Source: M3007 sp031425155 (GTDB lineage Bacteria > Bacteroidota > Bacteroidia > Chitinophagales > Saprospiraceae). From it: a DNA stretch of 64,000 bases. Both the position numbers and the translations under genes were made by a program. A model generated the notes under the pieces. It was not told the DNA's origin and ran no database searches. It worked only from the letters and a program-made list of their open reading frames with translations. The DNA lies in NCBI GenBank assembly GCA_031425155.1, contig JANPIV010000109.1:51152-115151 (forward strand). Direction: 5' to 3'. Below, piece after piece: positions 40,890 through 48,177 of this stretch. Numbering within the stretch: the first letter of the stretch is position 1; each line of letters starts with the position of its first letter.

Positions 40890-43001
40890 TTAGCGCAGGA
40901 GGGTCACGTCTCCCTCCACGAGTTCACGGGTTCCGTCGAGGTATTCGACCTGTGCAAACCAGGCATACACGCCCATACCGGCCACCTTTTTACCGACCAT
41001 ACCGTCCCAGCCGTCGCGCTCGCGGAGGGTCAGAAAATCGTCGCGGCGAAAACACAGGCTGCCCCAGCGGTCGGCAATTTGAAACGTGATTACGCGACTG
41101 ACGCTTTGGTCAGTGAAGATGGGCAGGTAGTCATTGTCGCCATCGTCATTGGGCGAGAAGACATTGGGTACCCAGACGGCGTTCCTGCGCTTCATCTGCA
41201 CTTCTACTACTACCTGGTCGGTAGCGGTGCATTGCTGCGCATTTGTGACGGTGACGCTATATGTACCCGCTTCCCCGACCTGAATGGTGGAAGTCGTAGC
41301 ACCATTACTCCATTGATAGAATAAATCGGGATTGGCTGTGCCGAGGGTCAGCGTAGTACCTTCCAGAATGGTGACAGTAGGCGAACCCAGATCAAAAGTG
41401 AGGGGCACCGGCGACTCCACCAGAAAAGTATCACGGGCAATACAACCGAATTCGTTGTACACCACCACCGTGACCATACCGGTCTGGCCATTCAACAGAT
41501 TGATGGTGGGCGTGGTGGCCCCATTGTTCCACAGTATGCTACAGGAATCACAATCGCTGACCTGTATATTTAGCGCACGGGGCGGTGCGGTGCAAGAGGC
41601 AGGCCCCACCGGCGCAATTTGCGCACTGCTCTCGCATAAGGTAGTGACCAGCCAAAAGTCATCAAATCCGGCAGCGGCTTCGGTTTTTTCAAAACCCGCG
41701 TTGCTATACGAGTTACCGCCGATCAACAGCGCTCCATCGGGCAGACGGGCCAGCTGGGTCAGGGCATCATCACTGCTCCCGCCGACCGGCATTTCCCAGG
41801 TCTTGTCGTGGTTTTGGTTTAAGCCTACCAGCCAATAATCATAACCGCCGCGCCGTGGCGAGGTTTTATTGCCCGAGGGACCAGAATCGGAGACACCACC
41901 CAGCACCAATCGCCCCGTTTCGTCTTCTTCTATCGCATACAGATCGTCTAACCCGGTTCCGCCAAAACTCCACTCCCGTATTTTCTGGCCTTCCGGGCTG
42001 AGTTCGACCACCCAGTAATCGCTGTCGCCGCCGTAAAATGCGGCGTCTTTACCATTGTTAAAACTAGTCGGTGGAGCCGGAGCAGAACCGGAGCGCCCGC
42101 CCATGAGCAAATTGCCGGAGCGTAATAGATGCAGCGCGTAGGGGTAGTCTTCGCCCGCTCCGCCATAGCGATGCGTCCAGATGATCTGACGGCTGGTTGG
42201 ATTAAATTTAATTAATAGAAAATCCATCCCGCCCCGCGTCGGTTCGGGGCCGAGATCGCCACTGCCGCCCGTCGAAGTGGTGCCACCAGACAGGTAAATA
42301 TTCCCGTCCGCCGCCCATTCTATATCATTTATCTGTTCGTAGCCTTCGCCGCCAATAGTCTTGTCCCAGACTTTATTTCCCTGATTATCCACCTGTATGA
42401 TCCAAAAATCGTGCAGTCCGAGCGCGGGTTCCGATTTTTCATTACCGGCTTCGGAAGAAGAGTGACAACCCAGCAGATAACCATTGCCAGCGGGCAGGGG
42501 ACGAATGCTGAAAACTTCATCCTGATATAGTCCACCGTACGATTTGTCCCATAGCAGCTGCCCCTGTGGATTTATTTTGATCAGCCAAACGTCTTTGTCG
42601 CCACGGCTGGGCTGGGTTTTGTCGCCACTTATACCCGAATAAGAATAGCCACCGGCCAGAAAACCACCGTCGGCGGTGGGGATCAAAGCCCAAAGCCGCT
42701 CGTCCTGTGCGCCGCCATAAGTACGCCGCCAGATTATGTTGCCGTCAAAATCAAGTTTGGCAATAAAAATATTCCAGGAAAAATCGGTGGGATTGCCGAA
42801 TGCAATATTGGAACGCGTGGAGCCGCCCACCAGAATGCCATCGGGCAGCACGAGTTGACCATTCAACTCTTCGTAGCTCTCGCCGCCCAGTGTTTTGTCC
42901 CAATTAAGAAGGGGCTGCGCTTCCGCCACGCCCATATATGCCGCCAATAGCATGATTGACAGCATTTTAAACCAGGAAAACAGGTAGCAGGAAAAACGCA
43001 T
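40890..43001 (-). CDS. Secreted T9SS type B (gliding motility-associated C-terminal) protein with propeller-like repeats
   Basis: A 703-residue exported protein. Signal peptide (S-I-M-L-L-A-A-Y-M-G-V-A-E-A, cleavage near residue 28), then six to seven repeats of about 55 residues with the pattern W-D-K-T-x-G-G-x-x-x-D-x-L...D-G-x-x-L-x-G-G-x-S-x-S...D-x-W-L-I (residues 30-450). Two short Ig-like strands follow, then the CHU_C domain (about 610-703: V-W-V-P-N-V-F-S-P-N-D-D-G-D-N-D-Y). The CHU_C domain directs export by the type IX system. Function unknown, probably surface or extracellular. Confidence 0.87.
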   Translation of the reverse strand: MRFSCYLFSWFKMLSIMLLAAYMGVAEAQPLLNWDKTLGGESYEELNGQLVLPDGILVGGSTRSNIAFGNPTDFSWNIFIAKLDFDGNIIWRRTYGGAQDERLWALIPTADGGFLAGGYSYSGISGDKTQPSRGDKDVWLIKINPQGQLLWDKSYGGLYQDEVFSIRPLPAGNGYLLGCHSSSEAGNEKSEPALGLHDFWIIQVDNQGNKVWDKTIGGEGYEQINDIEWAADGNIYLSGGTTSTGGSGDLGPEPTRGGMDFLLIKFNPTSRQIIWTHRYGGAGEDYPYALHLLRSGNLLMGGRSGSAPAPPTSFNNGKDAAFYGGDSDYWVVELSPEGQKIREWSFGGTGLDDLYAIEEDETGRLVLGGVSDSGPSGNKTSPRRGGYDYWLVGLNQNHDKTWEMPVGGSSDDALTQLARLPDGALLIGGNSYSNAGFEKTEAAAGFDDFWLVTTLCESSAQIAPVGPASCTAPPRALNIQVSDCDSCSILWNNGATTPTINLLNGQTGMVTVVVYNEFGCIARDTFLVESPVPLTFDLGSPTVTILEGTTLTLGTANPDLFYQWSNGATTSTIQVGEAGTYSVTVTNAQQCTATDQVVVEVQMKRRNAVWVPNVFSPNDDGDNDYLPIFTDQSVSRVITFQIADRWGSLCFRRDDFLTLRERDGWDGMVGKKVAGMGVYAWFAQVEYLDGTRELVEGDVTLLR

Positions 43002-43144
43002 AGGTAAATGGGAAAGGTGGAAAACGGATTACCGGGAAAATATAGTGCCAAAATTAACGGCTGTTGTTGTATAACTTTCAAACGCACCGTTCACCGGGAG
43101 ATAATTTTCCCGGAACGGAGCCAAGTGTCCTTTCATTTCTTTCG

Positions 43145-43152
43145 TACTTTTG
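43145..43152 (+). promoter_or_regulatory. -7 element (TACTTTTG) for rsmD
   Basis: It matches TAnnTTTG 17 bases before the rsmD ATG. No clear -33 TTG. Confidence 0.45.
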
Positions 43153-43168
43153 TGCATCTCAACTACTT

Positions 43169-43705
43169 ATGCGTATCATTGGAGGAAATTTAAAAGGCCG
43201 ACGTTTCGATCCACCGGCGGATAACTGGCCCACCCGCCCCACGACGGATATGGCGAAGGAGGCCTTGTTTAATATCCTGAATAACCTGATTGATTTTGAG
43301 GAGACGAAAATGCTCGATCTGTTTGGCGGGACGGGCAGCCACAGTTACGAGTTTATTTCGCGGGGCTGCCAGGATGTGACTTATGTGGACAATTTCGCCC
43401 TGGCGGTGCGTTTCGTGCGCAAGACGGCGGAGACATTTGGCATAGAAAAGAACCTGACCATTCAGCAGATGGATGTGTTTCATTTCATCAAACACTGCAC
43501 CACGCAGTTTGATTACATTTTCGCCGGGCCACCGTACGCCCTGCCGACCATTGATACCATCCCCGACCTGATTTTTGAAAAAAACCTGCTGCTACCGGAC
43601 GGTCTTTTTGTGCTGGAGCACAATCCTTACCATGACTTTTTGAACCATCCGCAACTGGCAGATGTAAGGATTTACGGGAAGACGATTTTTAGTTTTTTTA
43701 GATAG
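43169..43705 (+). CDS. rsmD: RsmD-like 16S rRNA (guanine-N2)-methyltransferase
   Basis: A 178-residue class I methyltransferase that would modify G966 of 16S rRNA. It starts M-R-I-I-G-G-N-L-K-G-R-R-F as RsmD proteins do, with R-P-T-T-D-M-A-K-E-A-L-F-N-I-L and the SAM motif M-L-D-L-F-G-G-T-G-S. The catalytic motif IV, normally [DN]-P-P-Y, reads A-G-P-P-Y, so the acidic or amide residue is Gly; whether it remains active is unclear. The ATG at 43169 is chosen by homology of the start. Confidence 0.85.
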   Translation: MRIIGGNLKGRRFDPPADNWPTRPTTDMAKEALFNILNNLIDFEETKMLDLFGGTGSHSYEFISRGCQDVTYVDNFALAVRFVRKTAETFGIEKNLTIQQMDVFHFIKHCTTQFDYIFAGPPYALPTIDTIPDLIFEKNLLLPDGLFVLEHNPYHDFLNHPQLADVRIYGKTIFSFFR

Positions 43706-43706
43706 G

Positions 43707-43900
43707 CGTACCGGCGGGTTCAGCCGCCGATATGTAAATCATGGATTAAAAATTGGTATTAATTCTTAGGTAGATGAGTGACGAGACCTGCCATTTTTTT
43801 GAAACTTGGCAGGTCTAAGTGCTTGACATTCATGATTTTAGTAAACAAAACTCATGAATCGCATACGATATAATGTTCGGCGGCTAAACCCGCCGGTACG
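43707..43900. repeat. Inverted-repeat element between convergent rsmD and lepB
   Basis: 24-base ends at 43707-43730 and 43877-43900 are inverted copies with one mismatch (core ACCGGCGGGTT...AGCCGCCGA). A hairpin AGACCTGCCA/TGGCAGGTCT (43784-43793 / 43807-43816) lies inside. A single copy of the end recurs at 51342-51367 with 25 of 26 identities. It fills exactly the gap between the two stop codons and may act as a terminator. Confidence 0.7.
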
Positions 43901-43903
43901 GAC

Positions 43904-45505
43904 TTACATCGTATTGGCCGACTTGAAGATCCGGTTCCAGTTGATACCATCGCGCATATTGCCGTTCTTGGTCGAGAACCAGATGAACAGCGGTTTGCCC
44001 ACGACGTGATCTTCCGGCACGTAGCCCCAAAAGCGGCTATCTTCGGAGTTGTGACGATTGTCGCCCATCATCCAGTAGTAGTCCTGCTTGAAAGTGTAAG
44101 AATTGGCTTCTTGACCATTGATATAGATTTTGCCATCGCGTACGGCCAGATCATTGTGCTCATAATCATGGATCACACGTTTGTAAAAGGGCAGATTCTG
44201 CTCGTTGAGCGGGGTCGTAACGCCTTTCTGCGGAATATAGATCGGGCCGTAATTATCCACTGACCAGCTGCGGTAGCGTTTGGCGTCATTGGGGAACATG
44301 TATCCGGTCGTATCCACGCGGGGTTTCCAACGTTCGATTTTCACGTTGGATCCCATTGCTTTTATCTTGGCGACCTGCTCATCATCCAGATTAAATAGCC
44401 CCTGACTGGCCGTGCCGGGACCGGGATCGTCGAGGTGAACGCCCCACTCGTCCAGTTTCTTCGGATTGACCGGCGGGGCCACCTGATACAGGAATTGGCG
44501 ATGCTTTGGCACCTGTGCTGCCTGGCCATTAATATATACTTGGCCGTCACGAATCTCCAGGCTGTCTCCGGGCAAACCTACGCAACGTTTGATATAGTGG
44601 TCTTTTTTATCCACGGGCCGCACAACGATCTCCGCACCGGGCGGCAAAGCACCGCCCAGTTGTCGCCGCTTTTGGTAAATATCCATCGAACGCGTCGGTT
44701 CCAGCAGCACACTATCACCCGAAGGCCAGTTGAACACCACCGGCTCGTTATGGTCAATCTTCTCCAGGGCCGGCAAACGGTAATAGGGAAGTGACGGGTT
44801 GGTCAGGTAGGATTCACCCATATTATTGGGTAAACGGTTGTGAATCAACGGAAACTGAACAATGGTCATCGGCATCCGAATGCCGTAATTGGCTTTACTG
44901 ACGAACAGGAAATCGCCAACTTTAAGCGTTCCTTCCATCGAAGAAGTCGGAATCACGTAAGCCTCGATCAGGAACATGCGGATAAATGCGGCTGCGAATA
45001 CCGCAAAAATGATCGCTTCTGTCCACTCCCGCGTCTGCGATTTATGCAGGAAGCTGTATTCCTTTTCCAGTTTGCTGATCGCCAGTTTGTCCTTCCGCTC
45101 CACAGCTTCCGTATGTTCCCGGTGATACCTGCGTTCTCGGTCCAGAATAGGCCCCTGGTACTTGTCCTGCTCGTTGGCACCAATCAGAAAAAACGGAATC
45201 GGGGCATAGATGGCGGCCAGGAAAGCGGCACCAAAACTATGCTTGCCGAAGGAACGCACCATGTCAATGACCATTCCGATATAGATGAAAATATTGACAA
45301 TCGGAAAAAGCAGCCATAGGGCATAGCTGGGCTTCCGGCCAATGATTTTGCACCATTCCACTGCGGCTACGCCCGGCACCAGGGCTTTCCAGCCCGGCAC
45401 ACCGGCTTTTTCAAACAATTTCATCATGCTCACCCCGAGCAAAATATATAGAACCAGCAGAAAAATCAGAATGGACATTTTGGCAAAAATTGAAATTGAA
45501 AACAC
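43904..45505 (-). CDS. lepB: Signal peptidase I
   Basis: A 533-residue leader peptidase of the long Bacteroidota type. About three membrane helices lie in the first 175 residues, the last near residues 155-175. Catalytic Ser is in I-P-T-S-S-M-E-G-T-L near residue 183, and catalytic Lys in H-Y-I-K-R-C-V-G-L-P-G-D near residue 306. The late M-G-D-N-R-H-N-S-E-D-S-R-F-W-G is the box E signature. A roughly 120-residue insertion separates the Lys box from box E. It removes signal peptides of secreted proteins. Confidence 0.95.
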   Translation of the reverse strand: MFSISIFAKMSILIFLLVLYILLGVSMMKLFEKAGVPGWKALVPGVAAVEWCKIIGRKPSYALWLLFPIVNIFIYIGMVIDMVRSFGKHSFGAAFLAAIYAPIPFFLIGANEQDKYQGPILDRERRYHREHTEAVERKDKLAISKLEKEYSFLHKSQTREWTEAIIFAVFAAAFIRMFLIEAYVIPTSSMEGTLKVGDFLFVSKANYGIRMPMTIVQFPLIHNRLPNNMGESYLTNPSLPYYRLPALEKIDHNEPVVFNWPSGDSVLLEPTRSMDIYQKRRQLGGALPPGAEIVVRPVDKKDHYIKRCVGLPGDSLEIRDGQVYINGQAAQVPKHRQFLYQVAPPVNPKKLDEWGVHLDDPGPGTASQGLFNLDDEQVAKIKAMGSNVKIERWKPRVDTTGYMFPNDAKRYRSWSVDNYGPIYIPQKGVTTPLNEQNLPFYKRVIHDYEHNDLAVRDGKIYINGQEANSYTFKQDYYWMMGDNRHNSEDSRFWGYVPEDHVVGKPLFIWFSTKNGNMRDGINWNRIFKSANTM

Positions 45506-45640
45506 GCGGTCATCGAAGCGCAGGCGAAAGTAGCGGGAAATAAAATCCCGCCGCTGCCACTTCGACTATTGAGATAAAAATTTCGATTAACAATAAATGA
45601 TAATCGTGCCCGGCAAGGTCAGCAGACCCTTTGAAATGGA

Positions 45641-47044
45641 CTAATTAGCGGGTTGTTCCTCGGCTGTTTTGCGCTTTTTGCGCCGCGTTTTGAACATTTC
45701 TACCACTTCTTTATCTTTCAAAAAGCCGAAATCAACAAACTGGGTGGAAACGAATTTCTTCACATCCTGGTAATCCTTGCTGCGTTTGTCGGTGTAGTGC
45801 TTGAGCAGTTTATTGATATATACCATCGAGCGTTTTTCTACTTCCTGGTTGAATTCCTGGTTGCTGAAAATGCGCATGTAAATGGCAAAAATCTTGGTCA
45901 ACTCGAAATAATCACCATACTCCCGTTCGCTGAGGCCATTGATCAACCGGGTAAAGTACTGTACGATCAGGAGGCGCAGGCACTCGCTTTCTACGGAAAG
46001 TCCCTGGTGATTGTTATAAAATTCCTGCACCGCTTCGATGGTGTCCGGGTGGACATAGCCGAGGTGGTGGACCTTTTCGGCGATGCGGTAATAGTCGGAA
46101 ATTTTGTCCGGCCAGGTTTTGTCCACGGCATTGCTCATGCGTTCATCGTTCACGGGGCTGATACCCGGCGACTTGAACAGCGTGATCAGAAAGCGCAGAT
46201 ATTTCAGGTCAAACTCCGGGAAGGAGCGTCTTTCCCGCTCAAAATGCGTGGCAAAGGCCAGCCGCTCTGCCGGATCGAGTTCGATGAAATTGCCGTACAT
46301 CGCCAGCATTTCCAGGTATTCTTCATTGTTCTGGAAAGTCTTATTGTCCAGAAAATCCTTCACCTGCGACTGCAGACTGGCATTATCGCCACCTGTCTCG
46401 AAGCGTTTGAGCAAAAACTGGCGCAGAGCAGAGAAATTGGCCTTCATTTCTCCCAAACTAGTCGGAAAATCTGCCGAATGGTACTGCTCGTTGCGGAACT
46501 GATTGGAGAAACGGCGGTAAATATCCTCGCGGTCTTTCAAGTCGCGGAAGCGGTCATTTTTCTGTTGTTGCAGAAAATAGCGGATGCGCTTATTTTCGAC
46601 GAGACTCATCAAATTGGTGATCCAGATATCGCTGCTAAAAGCAAAACCCACCGAAATACTCTGGCCGATGCGCTTTTTCAACTGGTCGAAATGCGGGCTT
46701 TGGCAGATGGCCAGCAGAATATCTTTAAAGTGGTCGTTGGGACGAACATAGCGGTACTGGTCATTTATTTCCGGGCGAAGCACGGCAAAACCCAGCACCC
46801 GGGGCAGATACAGGCCCTCAAATACGGGTTCCAGCAAGTATTTTTCAAAAGTAACCAACTGCAATGGTGCCTCGGAGGCTACCTGGTGGTGCAGTACTGA
46901 AAGGACAGGCTCGTGCGCGAGGCGAAGATTGTTATAATACTCGTCTTCCTCTTCTTCGAGGTAGAGCGCCAGATCGGGCGATTCCTGAATGGCCGTAGCA
47001 ATATCATTCAGGCGGTCGTAATATTTTTCATCTAAGGGTTGCAT
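45641..47044 (-). CDS. Conserved helical protein of unknown function
   Basis: A 467-residue protein, no signal peptide or membrane helix, almost entirely helical and rich in Tyr, Phe and charged residues (E-E-E-E-D-E-Y-Y-N-N-L near residue 35; basic tail F-K-T-R-R-K-K-R-K-T). No family recognised. It follows rpsP but is separated from it by an intrinsic terminator at 47088-47127. A TAnnTTTG match lies upstream of that terminator. Confidence 0.7.
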   Translation of the reverse strand: MQPLDEKYYDRLNDIATAIQESPDLALYLEEEEDEYYNNLRLAHEPVLSVLHHQVASEAPLQLVTFEKYLLEPVFEGLYLPRVLGFAVLRPEINDQYRYVRPNDHFKDILLAICQSPHFDQLKKRIGQSISVGFAFSSDIWITNLMSLVENKRIRYFLQQQKNDRFRDLKDREDIYRRFSNQFRNEQYHSADFPTSLGEMKANFSALRQFLLKRFETGGDNASLQSQVKDFLDNKTFQNNEEYLEMLAMYGNFIELDPAERLAFATHFERERRSFPEFDLKYLRFLITLFKSPGISPVNDERMSNAVDKTWPDKISDYYRIAEKVHHLGYVHPDTIEAVQEFYNNHQGLSVESECLRLLIVQYFTRLINGLSEREYGDYFELTKIFAIYMRIFSNQEFNQEVEKRSMVYINKLLKHYTDKRSKDYQDVKKFVSTQFVDFGFLKDKEVVEMFKTRRKKRKTAEEQPAN

Positions 47045-47087
47045 AGTTGGAAAGAGATGAGTGAAGAATGAATCCGGGCGTTTGAAA

Positions 47088-47127
47088 AAAGACCTGGTAA
47101 AACCATCGAGGGCTTTACCAGGTCTTT
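47088..47127 (-). terminator. Intrinsic terminator after rpsP
   Basis: AAAGACCTGGTAAA (47088-47101) and TTTACCAGGTCTTT (47114-47127) pair perfectly; the minus strand then runs CTTTTTTC. It lies 48 bases past the rpsP stop and 44 bases ahead of the next start. Confidence 0.85.
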
Positions 47128-47145
47128 ATAAATTCGTCTGGACGG

Positions 47146-47153
47146 CAAAAGTA
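47146..47153 (-). promoter_or_regulatory. Possible -7 element (TACTTTTG) ahead of the 467-residue gene
   Basis: It matches TAnnTTTG, between the rpsP stop and the terminator. If real, transcripts from it would meet the terminator before the gene. A chance match is possible. Confidence 0.3.
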
Positions 47154-47174
47154 TAAACTTTGCCGAAATCTGTA

Positions 47175-47933
47175 TCAGGCTTCTTTTGTTTTTTCTGTTT
47201 CTGCTTCAGGAGCAGCGGCTTCGGCGACAGGTGCGGCCTCTTCGGCTGCCGGAGCGACGGTTTCTGCTGCGGGAGTTTCCACCACTTCGGCAGGTGCTTC
47301 GGCTTCGGCCACAGCAGGCGCTGCAGTTTCTTCCGCTACTGCCACTGGGGTTGCTTCTGGTTCAGGAGTAGGTTCGGCGACCGGAGCGGCTACTTCGGCA
47401 GGGGCTGCCTGCTCGGCTACGGGTGCTTCCACAGCGGCGGTGACTGCGGTTTCTTCTGCCACCGGAGCGGCTTCTTCTTCTTCCGGCGTTTCTTCTACGA
47501 CTGGTGCAGGTTTGGCTTTCACTTTCTTCACACCATCCACTTTCGCTTTGAATTCCAGTTTTTGCTGGACAGTCATATCGCGGCGCGCTTCGATGCGGCC
47601 TTGTTTTTCGGTCTGCCAGGTAGCGAGTTTCTCAGCGGCTTCTTCCGGGGTCATTGCGCCTTTGGTTACGCCACGATCCAGGTGTTTTTGAAATAGTACG
47701 CCTTTGAAACGCAGGATAGAACGCACCGTATCAGTTGGTTGTGCGCCGTTTTTCAGCCACTGATAGGCTTTGTCATTGTTCAGTTCGATCGTCGCCGGAG
47801 TGGTCAGGGGATTGTAGGTACCGATCTTTTCGATGAAACGGCCGTCGCGGGGCGAGCGGGCATCGGCGATAACAATGTGGTAAAAAGGGGCCTGTTTGCG
47901 GCCTTTACGCTGTAGTCGTATTTTGACTGGCAT
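47175..47933 (-). CDS. rpsP: 30S ribosomal protein S16 with long Ala/Glu/Pro tail
   Basis: A 252-residue protein. The S16 core is residues 1-85 (M-P-V-K-I-R-L-Q-R-K-G-R-K, F-Y-H-I-V-I-A-D-A-R-S-P-R-D-G-R-F-I-E, G-T-Y-N-P). Residues 86-140 are a charged helical extension also seen in relatives, and residues 141-252 are a low-complexity, strongly acidic Ala/Pro/Glu/Val repeat tail. The core is normal for the 30S subunit. The tail is longer than the usual Bacteroidota extension as I know it. A well-formed promoter lies upstream. Confidence 0.93.
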   Translation of the reverse strand: MPVKIRLQRKGRKQAPFYHIVIADARSPRDGRFIEKIGTYNPLTTPATIELNNDKAYQWLKNGAQPTDTVRSILRFKGVLFQKHLDRGVTKGAMTPEEAAEKLATWQTEKQGRIEARRDMTVQQKLEFKAKVDGVKKVKAKPAPVVEETPEEEEAAPVAEETAVTAAVEAPVAEQAAPAEVAAPVAEPTPEPEATPVAVAEETAAPAVAEAEAPAEVVETPAAETVAPAAEEAAPVAEAAAPEAETEKTKEA

Positions 47934-48010
47934 GGTAAAAATTGAAAATTAAAGTGAGATAAAACTCGCCCGGTTCCTCACCTGAAGTGACGCCGGGCTT
48001 TTCGAGGGCG

Positions 48011-48043
48011 CAAATGTACGCACATCGCTTTCACAAAACCAAA
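48011..48043 (-). promoter_or_regulatory. Promoter of rpsP
   Basis: TTTG at 48043-48040 and TACATTTG at 48018-48011, separated by 21 bases, match the Bacteroidota consensus. The leader to the rpsP start is about 70 bases. Confidence 0.7.
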
Positions 48044-48124
48044 CATCATTTGCTTTTAGTCGTAAATTTTGGGGTTTTGCCAAACGAAGATAAAACTTAT
48101 GAAGGCCCTAATGAACAACCGACC

Positions 48125-48132
48125 TACTTTTG
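48125..48132 (+). promoter_or_regulatory. -7 element (TACTTTTG) for the PKD protein gene
   Basis: It matches TAnnTTTG 45 bases before the start codon at 48178; no clear -33 TTG. Confidence 0.4.
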
Positions 48133-48177
48133 CGTAGCCAATACCCACAATACTGTTCATCCAACGTCTATCAGAAA

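Noticed and set aside
43706..43903. tRNA-like folding in the rsmD-lepB gap
   Set aside because: The pairing is explained by long inverted repeats; there is no anticodon arm, T-loop or CCA end.
45653..46900. 415-codon plus-strand open frame
   Set aside because: Antisense shadow of the 467-residue gene, which has the better start and composition, although both are unrecognised.
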